Shown: positions 27,001-36,082 of the stretch, one piece after another
Layout: each line of letters starts with the position of its first letter
How positions within the stretch are numbered: the first letter of the stretch is position 1
From: DATBVX01 sp963695985
Lineage (GTDB): Bacteria; Pseudomonadota; Gammaproteobacteria; Steroidobacterales; Steroidobacteraceae
DNA: 64,000 nt
Direction of reading: 5' to 3'
NCBI GenBank assembly: GCA_963695985.1
Contig: CAVOIC010000007.1
Coordinates: 186,001 to 250,000 of the forward strand
Made by a program: the position numbers and the translations under genes
Notes under the pieces: model-generated
What the model was told of the DNA's origin: nothing
The model's database searches: none
Seen by the model: only the letters and a program-made list of their open reading frames with translations

Positions 27001-27113
27001 TCTGCCTCCTGCTCGCAGCCGGCTTTTCAAGCCAGCTCAGCGAGTTACGTGCGGCAGGGGAGAGTCGGGGAGCTGTGCTGCCGCAGCGAGAGGGAATGCT
27101 ACAGGTACGCTAG

Positions 27114-27133
27114 TGTTATAGTCAAGTATAACA
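27114..27133. promoter_or_regulatory. AT-rich palindromic operator candidate upstream of the RND operon
   Basis: TGTTATA at 27114-27120 and its exact complement TATAACA at 27127-27133 are separated by 6 nt. The site lies in the short region between the end of prc and the start of the efflux adaptor, and is strikingly AT-rich for this genome. Spacing and symmetry fit a dimeric repressor of the TetR/MarR type, but no regulator gene is adjacent. Confidence 0.5.
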
Positions 27134-27175
27134 GTGTTAGCAGCCGCCTGGCGGCCGCGAAACGTCCAGGAGCCG

Positions 27176-29288
27176 TCAGCTTCCCTTGGCGGCCTGTACC
27201 AGCAACGGAAGCGAAGTCATGTCAGCGACGATCTGGCTGGCTTCAGTGAGGACGACATCGGAGGCCTCGGTGTCGTTGATCTCCGCGATGCTCGCGAGCG
27301 GCTTCAGCCCATGGGCTGCACGGCGCGTGTTTTCGCGCGCGAGGCGTTCCTTGTCGAGGGCGGTGCGCTCCTGTTCGCGGACCTTGAGGTTGAGCGACAC
27401 GGCCGTCTGCTGGCGCAGGCGGTCCACCGCGGCGACGTCGTCCACGAGACTGCGGAAATCCGGATCGACCGCGGCGCGCTGATCGTGAATGCGCGCGAGT
27501 TGTGTGACGGCCGGGCCGAGCTTGGCGCTGTCGCCGAACGGGACCGCTGCGATTCGATCCCAGGGCAGGGCACTGCCGCGAGTGTTCTCGCCGACTTCGT
27601 CGGTGCTGATGAGCGAGGGCATGACGATGTCGGGTGTCACCCCCCGGTTCTGAGTGCTGTCGCCGGTGACCCGATAGAACTTGCCGATGGTGATGGTCAG
27701 CTGTCCGAACTCAGGTTTCGGTCCCAGCGCGAAGCGATCCAGCGGAATCAGGTTCTGCACCGTACCCTTGCCGTAGGTCTGCTGACCGATCACCAGGCCG
27801 CGACCGTAATCCTGGATAGCCGCCGCGAAGATCTCCGAGGCCGAGGCGCTGAAGCGATCGACCAGCACGGCCAGCGGACCGGCGTAAGCCGGCTCCGGCT
27901 CCGGATCGTCGAGGACTTCAAGCGTTGCCGCCCGTTTCACGCAGCTGCACGACCGGGCCACTCTTGATGAACAGGCCCGTCAGTCCCGTCGCCTCCGGCA
28001 GCGATCCACCGCCATTGTTTCGCAGATCGATGAGCAGGCCGTCTATGCCCGTGCTCTTGAGCTCCTTGATCAGGTTGTGGACGTCGCGCGTGGTACTGCG
28101 ATAGTTGCGATCACCGGCGGCCCGTGCCTCGTAGTCCTGATAGAAGCTCGGCACGGTGATCACGCCGATCGACAGGTCCCGGTCGCCGCGATGCACCTTG
28201 CGAATCTCCTTGTGAGCCGCCTGGGCCTCGAGCGTCACCTTGTTGCGCGTGAACTCCACGAGTTTCTCGTTTCCGGGCGCGGCTCCGACCGGCAGCACCT
28301 GCAGGCGCACGATCGAGTTCACCGGACCACGGATGAGCTGCACGACATCATCGAGACGCCAGCCGATCACATCGACCAGCGCGCCTTCGCGTCCCTGGGC
28401 GACGGCGGTGATGCGGTCATTGGGCCCGAGCTGGTTAGACTGCGAGGCCGGACCACCCGGCAGGATGCTGAGCACGGTGACGTAGTCATCTACCAGCTGG
28501 AGCGAGGCGCCGATTCCTTCGTAGGACAGGCTCATCGCGATGCGATATTCCTCGGAATTGCGCGGTGAGAAGTAACTCGAGTGCGGGTCGTACGCGCGCG
28601 CGTACGCATTCATGAAATTCTCGAACACGTCATCGGCGGCGACCTGGTCGATGCGCTTGAGCACGCGTTCGTAGCGCTTGCGCAGGATGTCGGACGCTTC
28701 GGTCCAGTTCTTGCCTGCGAGCAGCAGTGTCAGACCGTCGTTCTTCACGCGCTTGCGCCACAGCTCGTTGATCTCATCGGTGCTCGCCGGCCAGGGCGCC
28801 TTCTCGCGATCGAATTCGAAGGTTTCATTGAGCGTGTAGTCCGGTTCCTTCGCGAGCAGGCCGATGGCGTAGGTCATGCGTTCGCGATTGCGCTGGCGAA
28901 AGCGCTCAAAGATGGTGAAGGCCGGTTCGAGTGCGCCAGTTTTGATGGCATCGTCGAGCCTGAGACGCAGGCGCTCGAACTCCGCGATGTCGCTCGCCAT
29001 GAAATAGCTGCGCGCGCCGTCGAGGGATTCCAGGTACAAGTCGAAGGTCTTAGATGACAGCTTGTCGTCGAGGGCGACCTGCGCGTAGTGCGCGCGATCG
29101 AGATTCTCGTACACGCGCCGAGCGATGCTGCGATGTCGATCGGTAGGCTGCAGGGGCGCCGGGGCCCCGACGGCCGCGCTCGCGACCGCTGGCAGCGGCG
29201 GTTGTGCCGAGCCGCCGACGCCGACGGCGCAGAGCAGGGCTATGGTGAGAAGAACGATCCGACGTGGCGCGAGACTATGCATGTGCAT
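27176..29288 (-). CDS. prc: Carboxy-terminal (tail-specific) periplasmic protease Prc, reading frame broken
   Basis: S41-family processing protease, about 703 codons in total (E. coli Prc 682 aa). The N-terminal part (29288 to 27918) holds a signal peptide, a helical N domain, the PDZ region (MSLSYEGIGASLQLVDDYV) and FIKSGPVVQLRETGG. The C-terminal part, in another frame from about 27935 on, continues TLEVLDD...GPLAVLVDRFSASASEIFAAA with the catalytic Ser in RFSASASE and Lys in QQTYGKGTVQ, then the C-terminal DUF3340-like helices. The break is one extra base around 27925-27935; dropping one A in GGCAACGC restores the family sequence. Protein quality control of tagged (ssrA) periplasmic proteins is the known role. 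Whether the break is real is doubtful. Confidence 0.9.
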
Positions 29289-29396
29289 CGTATGACAGCG
29301 GCTGGGCCGTACAAATTCCTTGCTAGACTGAGCGTAGGCTAGAAGGCCGCGGTCGCCCGATCAAGTGCGATCAGCGCCAGGTGTGCTCAGATCGAC

Positions 29397-29681
29397 ATGC
29401 GCCCGCTGACCGTTCTCATCGGCATCATCCTGGGGTCCTCAGTGGCGATTGCCCTGAGCCTTACCATGGTACTGATAGTGTTCCTGATTCTGGTCGGCGA
29501 TGCGCCCCAGCTGCGGTCCGAGCTGCGCCCCCTGCTGCAGAGCGCTGCGGTGTTCACGGGACTCGCCGCGATCGCGGCGGCCAGCTTCACCGGGAGCTTG
29601 CGCCAGCTGCGCTGGCGGCGGTGGGCGACGGGCGCGCTATGGGCGGGCCTGGTAGTGGTGGGTTGGCTGTATTGGCCGTAG
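29397..29681 (+). CDS. Small integral membrane protein
   Basis: A 94-residue protein with three predicted membrane helices (about 4-33, 48-63 and 76-92) joined by short charged loops (RSELRPLL, RQLRWRRW). I do not recognise a family. It starts at ATG 29397, 14 nt before the M28 peptidase start, so co-transcription with that gene is likely. Confidence 0.65.
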   Translation: MRPLTVLIGIILGSSVAIALSLTMVLIVFLILVGDAPQLRSELRPLLQSAAVFTGLAAIAAASFTGSLRQLRWRRWATGALWAGLVVVGWLYWP

Positions 29682-29695
29682 AGGGAGAGCAGGGC

Positions 29696-31342
29696 ATGCG
29701 CAAAGGGTCGTGGCTGCTGGCTGGGCTCGTGGCGATGGTGGGCGTTGCGAGCGAGGCAAAAGACCCGGCGCCCATCCCCTGGCTCGACTATCAGGTGTTC
29801 CGCCAGCACACCGCAGCACTGGCAGCGGACGATTTCGAAGGCCGCAAGCCCGGAACGAGTGGTGAGGAAAAGACGGTCGACTATATCCGGCGTCAGTTTG
29901 CGGATGCGGGACTCAAGCCGGGGCACGCCACGACCTTCTTCCAGTCCGTGCCGATGGTGGAGATCACCGCCGCAGCCGACACCACGCTGTCGCTGCAGCG
30001 TTCAGGCACGAAGCGCGAGCTCAAGTACGGCGATGACATGGTGGTGTGGACCAAGCGTGTGGTGCCGCAGGTCTCGCTCGACAGCAGCCCCCTCGTGTTC
30101 GTCGGGTACGGCATCGTCGCCCCGGAATACGACTGGAACGACTACGCCGCAGCCAACATCAAGGGCAAGACCGCCGTCATTCTCATCAACGATCCGGGCT
30201 TTGCCACTGGCGACCCGAAACTGTTCCGCGGCCGCGAAATGACTTATCACGGTCGCTGGACCTACAAGTTCGAAGAGGCCGCACGCCAGGGCGCCGCGGG
30301 GGCACTGATCATTCATGAGACCGAGCCGGCCGCGTATGGCTGGAATGTGGTGGTCTCGAGCTGGACCGGCCCGCAGCTCGACCTGGCGCGCACTGACGGC
30401 AACTCCGACCGCGTCGCGGTCGAAGGCTGGATCAGCACTGAAGCGGCGCGCGCACTCTTCCAACTCGACGGAAAGGACTTCGAGACCTTGAAAGCTGCCG
30501 CTGCCCGGCGTGACTTCAAGGCGGTGCCGCTCGAAGTGCGGGCGAGCGTCGCCGTGCGCAATGCGATCCGTCGCGCCAACTCTTCGAACGTCATCGGCCT
30601 CCTGCCGGGCAGCAAGCGGCCCGATGAGTATCTGATCTACACCGCGCACTGGGACCACTTTGGCCGCGCGCGCGACAAGAAAGGTGACGCGATTTTCAAT
30701 GGTGCAATCGACAACGCCACCGGCGTTGCGGGGATCATCACGTTGGCGCGGGCGTTCGTGCACGCCAGTACACCGCCCGAGCGCTCGATCGTATTCCTGG
30801 CGGTCACCGGCGAGGAATCCGGCCTGCTGGGCTCGGCTTATTACGCCGAGAATCCGATCTATCCGCTGGCGCGCACCGCTGCGGTGATCAATCTCGACGC
30901 CCTCTACGCGGGCGGACCGGCGCGCGACATCGTGGTGGTCGGCGCTGGCAACTCCGAGCTGGAGGACTACCTGCGCAAAGCGGCAAAACAGCAGGATCGC
31001 GTCACATCTCCGGAACCCACGCCGGAGAAGGGGTTCTACTACCGCTCGGATCACTTCAACCTGGCCAAGAAAGGGGTGCCCGCCCTCTACACCAAGCTTG
31101 GCATGGATGATCGCGAACATGGCCGGGCGTATGGGCAGCAGCAGCAGGAGGACTACATCGCGAAGCGCTATCACCAGCCGAGCGACGAGTACAACAAGGA
31201 TCTGGACCTGCGCGGCTCGTTCGAGGATCTCGAGCTCCTGTATCGCGTGGGCGATCGAGTGGCGCGCGAGAAAAGCTGGCCCGAGTGGTACAAGGACAGC
31301 GAATTTCGCACCACGCGCGAAGCAAGCGATGACCAGCGCTGA
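29696..31342 (+). CDS. Secreted M28 family zinc aminopeptidase
   Basis: A 548-residue exported metallopeptidase with a signal peptide of about 20 residues (RKGSWLLAGLVAMVGVASEA). A protease-associated (PA) domain insert lies near 130-250 (FVGYGIVAPEYDWNDYA). The M28 catalytic core has zinc ligands in AHWDHFG, IDNATGVAG (Asp), TGEESGLLGS (Glu-Glu), INLDAL and a late His in YYRSDHFNLAKKGVPALY. Members remove N-terminal residues from peptides in the periplasm or outside. ATG 29696 follows GAGGGAGAG; the frame is open further upstream but without homology. Confidence 0.93.
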   Translation: MRKGSWLLAGLVAMVGVASEAKDPAPIPWLDYQVFRQHTAALAADDFEGRKPGTSGEEKTVDYIRRQFADAGLKPGHATTFFQSVPMVEITAAADTTLSLQRSGTKRELKYGDDMVVWTKRVVPQVSLDSSPLVFVGYGIVAPEYDWNDYAAANIKGKTAVILINDPGFATGDPKLFRGREMTYHGRWTYKFEEAARQGAAGALIIHETEPAAYGWNVVVSSWTGPQLDLARTDGNSDRVAVEGWISTEAARALFQLDGKDFETLKAAAARRDFKAVPLEVRASVAVRNAIRRANSSNVIGLLPGSKRPDEYLIYTAHWDHFGRARDKKGDAIFNGAIDNATGVAGIITLARAFVHASTPPERSIVFLAVTGEESGLLGSAYYAENPIYPLARTAAVINLDALYAGGPARDIVVVGAGNSELEDYLRKAAKQQDRVTSPEPTPEKGFYYRSDHFNLAKKGVPALYTKLGMDDREHGRAYGQQQQEDYIAKRYHQPSDEYNKDLDLRGSFEDLELLYRVGDRVAREKSWPEWYKDSEFRTTREASDDQR

Positions 31343-31350
31343 GGCGCGAG

Positions 31351-31935
31351 CTAGCGCGGCGGCGAGGGCGTGCGGGGCGCAGCTGGCTGATCCGGTACCG
31401 ACGGGTTCGCGATTAGCACGAAGCGGCCGCGGGGGACCAATGCGCCCCGGTCCTGCCGCTTCTGCCTCAGATGGACTCCCGGCTCTCCGTCGCGATTGAC
31501 ACCGAGGTAGAGCGTGGAGCTCGTCGAGTCCCAGATCGTGAGAAGCGGCCAGGCCTGGACCCGCTTCAGCCGGTTGACGAGCGGCTCGTTGTCGCGGAAC
31601 TGCAGCGTGCGCAGGGCGAGGGCGCTGCGCGAATTGTCGTCCGCCGAAAACGTGATCGCATCGTGCTCGATGAGTGGTGGCTTGGCCGCAGGATCAGGGG
31701 GCAGGTGCGTGAGAGTCACGCTCAGCAAGCCGCCCACGGGCAAGGCTGCGCACACGGCGCAGGGAAGGTCCTTGAATTCGGTCATGCGTGGTCTGGACTG
31801 CTGGGCAGCAGGCGAGACGGAAGTGGGGTGCGGCTGGCCCGGCGCATCGAGGGCAAGACCGCATCCTGGCAGCAGGCCGAGGCCGAGTACTGCGGCTGAA
31901 AGCGTGGTACGGGCTGTGGTGCGCGGGCTGCTCAT
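31351..31935 (-). CDS. Hypothetical lipoprotein
   Basis: About 194 residues, with a lipoprotein-type signal ending LGLLPGC (Cys near 25). The mature part includes a Cys pair in DLPCAVCAALPVGG, a middle region LIEHDAITFSADDNSRSAL and WPLLTIWDSTSSTLYLGVN, and a Pro-rich tail. I see no known family. ATG 31935 is preferred; an upstream in-frame start at 31968 only adds a polar extension to the signal. It converges with the M28 peptidase (8 nt apart). Confidence 0.65.
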   Translation of the reverse strand: MSSPRTTARTTLSAAVLGLGLLPGCGLALDAPGQPHPTSVSPAAQQSRPRMTEFKDLPCAVCAALPVGGLLSVTLTHLPPDPAAKPPLIEHDAITFSADDNSRSALALRTLQFRDNEPLVNRLKRVQAWPLLTIWDSTSSTLYLGVNRDGEPGVHLRQKRQDRGALVPRGRFVLIANPSVPDQPAAPRTPSPPR

Positions 31936-32070
31936 CGTCGAAACGGGGCTGCCTCTTAAAGTTGGCAACCACGTTGCGCCGTCCGCGATGCTGCGGCTGT
32001 GCGCTACGTCTCAGGGATCCCGCGCACGCGGGAAATCGGGCTCTTATGTCATGAAGTCGAGTGCGCGCAC

Positions 32071-32427
32071 TCAGCTTGCGACCTCGTCGGTGGCCTGCGC
32101 GCGCGGCCAGAGCCACCGGCGCATACGTATCAGCAGGCGCAGCAGTTGCACCAGAATGTACGGACCGAGAACGACACCCCACCCCGGAGCCCAACCGCGG
32201 AACAGCCCGCGATACTGATCGGCGAGGAAGGATCCAGCCCCGCCGCCGCCATAGGGTCCGAGCGTCAACATGCCGACCGTGTACACCAGTAATGGCATCA
32301 GGATGAGGCCGACCACCAGGCCCGCGCCCAGCAGCCACAACTCGCGGCGCAAGCGCGGATGACGGCGTAGCGTTTCACTCAGCCAGCGCTTCGGCGCGGA
32401 TTCGGTTGTCTCGATGGGCTCGTTCAC
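32071..32427 (-). CDS. Small hypothetical membrane protein
   Basis: A 118-residue protein with two membrane segments (about 30-56 and 82-103) flanked by Arg-rich stretches (RRHPRLRREL, RMRRWLWPR) and a Gly/Tyr-rich turn GPYGGGGAGSF. No family recognised. It is divergent from the oxidoreductase gene. About 135 nt of noncoding sequence without clear features separates its end from the lipoprotein gene downstream. Confidence 0.6.
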   Translation of the reverse strand: MNEPIETTESAPKRWLSETLRRHPRLRRELWLLGAGLVVGLILMPLLVYTVGMLTLGPYGGGGAGSFLADQYRGLFRGWAPGWGVVLGPYILVQLLRLLIRMRRWLWPRAQATDEVAS

Positions 32428-32505
32428 GGGTCCAGTTCCGGCTGCGGGAGCTGCATTGTCCGGGGCGCCGCACTAACGAGCAACCTCGCGGCAGGCAGCG
32501 CTGGC

Positions 32506-32511
32506 TATAAT
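32506..32511 (+). promoter_or_regulatory. Consensus -10 hexamer before the Gfo/Idh/MocA gene
   Basis: A perfect TATAAT 19 nt upstream of the start codon at 32530. No convincing -35 is found 17 nt upstream in this GC-rich stretch. A start point near 32518 would leave a very short leader. Confidence 0.5.
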
Positions 32512-32529
32512 CGCGCGCGGGGGTGCCAG

Positions 32530-33483
32530 ATGGAGCGCATTCGCGCCGCGGTCATTGGCGTCGGTTACCTGGGACGCTTTCACGCGCAGAAATACGCGGC
32601 GCTCGCGGGAGCCGTGCTCGTGGGCGTTGCCGATGTCTCGACCGAGAATCGGGAGCGCGTTGCGAAGGAACTTGGCGTGCCGGCGTTCGCGGACTACCGC
32701 GAGCTCCTGGGTCGTGTCGATGCGGTCAGTATCGCGACGCCGACGCCGCTGCATTTCGGCATTGCCGCTGCGTTTCTCGAATCCGGCGCCGACGTATTGG
32801 TCGAAAAACCCATCACTACCACGGTCGAGGACGCCCGCCGCCTGATCGCAATCGCGGCCGAGCGCGGACGCGTCCTGCAGGTCGGCCACCTCGAGCGCTT
32901 CAACGCGGGACTCCTGGCGCTCGACGGGATTCTGACGACTCCGCGTTTCATCGAGTCCCATCGTCTGGCGCCATTCAAGCAGCGCGGTACCGACGTCAAT
33001 GTGGTGCTCGACCTGATGATCCACGACATCGACATCATCCAGGAAATCGTGCACGCGCCAATCGCGACCCTCGACGCAGTCGGTGCACCCGTGTTCTCCG
33101 GCGAGATCGACATCGCCAATGCGCGCATCCGCTTTGCCAATGGCTGCGTGGCCAACACCACGGCAAGCCGGGTGAGTCTCAAGACCGAGCGCAAGCTGCG
33201 CATCTTCCAGGACGATGCCTACATGTCAGTCGACCTGCAGCAGAAGATACTCACCGTGGTCCGCAAGACGGACAAGCCGATGCAGGGCGACCTGCCGCCG
33301 GTGCAGATCGAGGAGCGGACCTTCGAGCAAGGCGATGCCCTGAAGGCGGAAATCGAATCGTTCCTCGATTGCATCGCGCAGCGCAAGGCGCCGATCGTGT
33401 CCGGAGAAGACGGCGCGCGCGCGCTCGAGACCGCCATTCGCATCACCGAACAAGTGACCGGACAGCCCCATCGACCCGGATGA
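32530..33483 (+). CDS. Gfo/Idh/MocA family NAD(P)-dependent oxidoreductase
   Basis: A 317-residue two-domain dehydrogenase with an N-terminal Rossmann fold (RAAVIGVGYLGRFHAQKY, glycine motif at 8-14), the EKPITTT motif near residue 95 carrying the conserved Lys, and GHLERFNAG followed by a C-terminal alpha/beta domain with MIHDIDI. Members oxidise sugars or cyclitols; some act in lipopolysaccharide sugar synthesis. The substrate cannot be read here and neighbours do not help. The ATG follows a TATAAT element. Confidence 0.9.
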   Translation: MERIRAAVIGVGYLGRFHAQKYAALAGAVLVGVADVSTENRERVAKELGVPAFADYRELLGRVDAVSIATPTPLHFGIAAAFLESGADVLVEKPITTTVEDARRLIAIAAERGRVLQVGHLERFNAGLLALDGILTTPRFIESHRLAPFKQRGTDVNVVLDLMIHDIDIIQEIVHAPIATLDAVGAPVFSGEIDIANARIRFANGCVANTTASRVSLKTERKLRIFQDDAYMSVDLQQKILTVVRKTDKPMQGDLPPVQIEERTFEQGDALKAEIESFLDCIAQRKAPIVSGEDGARALETAIRITEQVTGQPHRPG

Positions 33484-33555
33484 TCGCGTTCGACGGCCAG
33501 GAACGGACTGTGCCGCGGCGCTGGGTGCCGGCCGCGGCCAGCCCCGCGGGCAGCG

Positions 33556-33957
33556 ATGGCTGAGTTCTATGCGCAGATCAAGTTTGCGCATGTGTTGTGC
33601 GTGATTCTGTCCGGCAGTCTGTTCACGCTGCGAGGCCTGATGATGCTGGCGCGCTCGAACTACGCCCATCATCCCGGCCTGCGCTACCTGTCGTACGCGA
33701 TCGATACGGCCTTGCTCACCGCGGCGCTGATGCTGGTGACGATCCTGCACCAGTATCCGTTCGTGCAGAGCTGGCTGACGGTCAAGGTGCTGCTGCTGGT
33801 GCTGTACGTCGTGCTGGGAATGCTCGCACTGCGTCGCGGACGCCAACGCGTGGTACGGGTAGCCTGTTATTTCGCTGCACTCGGCGTGTATCTGTTCATC
33901 ATCAGCGTTGCGCGAGCGCATTCCCCGTGGGGGGTGTTTGGCGCCTGGCTGTCTTGA
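33556..33957 (+). CDS. SirB2 family membrane protein
   Basis: A 133-residue protein with four membrane helices and the family start YAQIKFAHVLCVILSGSLFTLRG and HHPGLRYLSYAIDTALLTAA. Function is unknown; the family is named after a locus once tied to a Salmonella virulence regulator. It is 72 nt downstream of the oxidoreductase and convergent with the sulfotransferase, whose stop lies 1 nt away. Confidence 0.88.
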   Translation: MAEFYAQIKFAHVLCVILSGSLFTLRGLMMLARSNYAHHPGLRYLSYAIDTALLTAALMLVTILHQYPFVQSWLTVKVLLLVLYVVLGMLALRRGRQRVVRVACYFAALGVYLFIISVARAHSPWGVFGAWLS

Positions 33958-33958
33958 A

Positions 33959-35605
33959 TCAGTCCGTCCGGTAACTGAATCGGCTTACCCAGGATTCCAG
34001 GACCGGTAGGACCGGCGCCAGGTGCTTGCGATAGTGGCGCCATTGGCCGATGCCGAGCGAACTCAGTCCTCCAACGAGTTGCGCTGCGCTCGGTGTGGAG
34101 ATGCTGCGATCGCGGGTGCGCGCCGCAAAATCGCGCAACGAGTCACTCCACTCGAGTCCGATGAAATCACAGATTCGGCGCGTCTCCCCTTCGAAGTCGG
34201 CTATCACCGATTCGAGTCGCACTTCTCTTGTCGGCATTTGAAACAGAGTCTCGAGCCGCACGGTGAGCTGCATGACCGCGTCATAGAACGCGGCCGCCCC
34301 TTGTAGGGACAGCAGTTGATAGTAGGGCGCGCTCATGCGAAAGCGGCGCCGGAAGCAACTGAGGATCACGTCGCGCGGATCGCGCAGCGCGAAGAGCACG
34401 CGCGCGCCAGGGAAGAGGCGGGCAATCAGTGGCAGCTTGAGCGCATTGAGCGGATGCTTGTCGACGAACACCTTTCCCTGGACGCGCGCGCCATGTTCGG
34501 TCACGCGCTGCCAGTACTGCGCACGAAATGCGTCGAGTTCTGATTCCGGCGCGCGCGCCAGCCGATCCAGACCTTCGGACTTACGCAGGTATTCACGCAC
34601 GGAATCGATCAGGGTTTCCTTCTCCTCCAGCGAATCGACCTGCGCGTGACTCGCAAGCACCTGCTCGAGGAGTGTGGTTCCGGAGCGCGGGAATCCGATC
34701 AGAAACACATGACCGCGAACACCAGACGAGCTCGAGGCCAAGCGCTCCGATTGCTTCCACTCGCCAACCGCAACCTGCTCGAAATATCGATTCATCCAGC
34801 GGGTGTGCTCCAACGCGGTCTCGCCGCTCGCAAAGCGATTGGCGTAAACAGCGCGTCGCTCCTCATTCGAGTCGGTATAGGCCTGGAATGCTTCGTCGAA
34901 GCGCCCCTGCGCATCGAGTGCGTCGCCGAGAACGCTGCGCGCCAGCGACTTTTCCAGCCGCGACGGACGTGAGTCTGCAAGCAAAGCCCGAATGGCAATC
35001 TCGGCCTGGTCGGCTGCGCCTGCCGCCAGGTGAGCGGCCGCGACGTGCATCACCGCGCTGGGGAAGTTGGGCTCGATGCGCAGTACTTCTTCAGCCAGGC
35101 GACGCGCATTCGCGTGATCACCACGCCGACTGTAGAGTGAAGCCAAGCCATCTTGTGCAGCGATGTTCGTGGGCTGCAGCTCAAGCGCACGGCGATAGGA
35201 CTGCTCTGCGACGTCGAGCATAGCTAGCGCCTCGAGCGCGGCTCCGCGACAGGCATACGCAGGCGCGAAAGTCGGTTTGAGACGAATCACTTCATCGAAC
35301 TTGTCCAGCGCTTCCTGCGATGCCTCGAGTCTATTGAGCAGGATGCCGAGCGCGTGCAGGCAACCGACGTCTTCGGGCTCGATCTCGAGTGCGCGTCGCA
35401 GCAGCTCCACCGCCTGCTCGAGCTGCCCCTGATTCTCGCGCTTGAGCGCGACCAGATTGAATAGGAAAGGATGCTCAAGACCGGATGCCAGCGCCTCTTC
35501 GGCCAGCGTTGCTGCGCCTGCGGGGTTACCGCTGTGCGCGACGCCGTGAATCCTCCGCAGCGTGTCGCGATCCGCCTCGGGATCTCTGGGTCTTGCGCCT
35601 GCCAT
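33959..35605 (-). CDS. TPR-repeat protein with C-terminal sulfotransferase domain
   Basis: A 548-residue protein. Residues about 10-250 form tandem tetratricopeptide repeats (for example LVALKRENQGQLEQAVELLR and ALEALAMLDVAEQSYRRALE). Residues about 290-530 are a PAPS-dependent sulfotransferase domain with the 5'-PSB loop VFLIGFPRSGTTLLEQVL, the 3'-phosphate-binding region FALRDPRDVILSCFRRRF and an active-site-like HPLNALKLP. TPR-sulfotransferases are common in proteobacteria, and the acceptor is usually unknown. No signal peptide is visible, suggesting a cytoplasmic location. Confidence 0.88.
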   Translation of the reverse strand: MAGARPRDPEADRDTLRRIHGVAHSGNPAGAATLAEEALASGLEHPFLFNLVALKRENQGQLEQAVELLRRALEIEPEDVGCLHALGILLNRLEASQEALDKFDEVIRLKPTFAPAYACRGAALEALAMLDVAEQSYRRALELQPTNIAAQDGLASLYSRRGDHANARRLAEEVLRIEPNFPSAVMHVAAAHLAAGAADQAEIAIRALLADSRPSRLEKSLARSVLGDALDAQGRFDEAFQAYTDSNEERRAVYANRFASGETALEHTRWMNRYFEQVAVGEWKQSERLASSSSGVRGHVFLIGFPRSGTTLLEQVLASHAQVDSLEEKETLIDSVREYLRKSEGLDRLARAPESELDAFRAQYWQRVTEHGARVQGKVFVDKHPLNALKLPLIARLFPGARVLFALRDPRDVILSCFRRRFRMSAPYYQLLSLQGAAAFYDAVMQLTVRLETLFQMPTREVRLESVIADFEGETRRICDFIGLEWSDSLRDFAARTRDRSISTPSAAQLVGGLSSLGIGQWRHYRKHLAPVLPVLESWVSRFSYRTD

Positions 35606-35681
35606 CTGAACTTCTTGGCTCTTCAGTTCGCTGGACGTTGGTGGCGCGCCGAATGGCGCATCACCAACTATTCCGGGAAAT

Positions 35682-36035
35682 TGGTGGAGGCGGCGGGAAT
35701 CGAACCCGCGTCCGAAAGCCCTACGTTACGAGACCTACATGCTTAGCCGCTTCGATTGTTCTCACCGCACGCTACCCGAAGGGCAGGGAAGACGTGCAGC
35801 CAGCTCAAGTTACGTTTAGCGAACCGGCCTTCAGCACACCGGGCCCGCGAGCTTGTGAGCGCGTCCCCTGATTTGGATCCACAAGCAAATGCCAGTCAGG
35901 GGTTAGGCGGGATTAAGCCGCCAGAGCGTAGTTGTCGTCGTTTGCAACTATAAGTTTGCAGACGGTTTAACGAGGAATTCTGCACCTCGGCATGCACCCG
36001 TAGTTTCGTGACCCCCGTCGAAGCCGATCGCCCCC
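35682..36035 (-). ncRNA. ssrA: Transfer-messenger RNA (tmRNA)
   Basis: Trans-translation RNA of 354 nt including an encoded CCA. The 5' end (GGGGGCG at 36035-36029) pairs with CGCCTCC near the 3' end, forming the tRNA-like acceptor, and the T arm reads GGGTTCGATTCCC. The tag reading frame runs from 35945 to 35913 and encodes ANDDNYALAA followed by TAA. The hydrophobic end ALAA is the usual ClpXP degradation signal. smpB, coding for its partner protein, lies immediately upstream on the same strand. A promoter is visible just before the 5' end. Confidence 0.97.
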
Positions 36036-36050
36036 ACACGTGCAGGAGTC

Positions 36051-36078
36051 ATTGTAGGGCCGATCCGGCCGGACACAA
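36051..36078 (-). promoter_or_regulatory. Sigma-70 promoter for ssrA
   Basis: On the minus strand TTGTGT (36078-36073) and TACAAT (36056-36051) are 16 nt apart. They sit between the smpB stop and the tmRNA 5' end, leaving about 9 nt between the likely start site and the mature 5' end. Confidence 0.65.
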
Positions 36079-36082
36079 GCGC

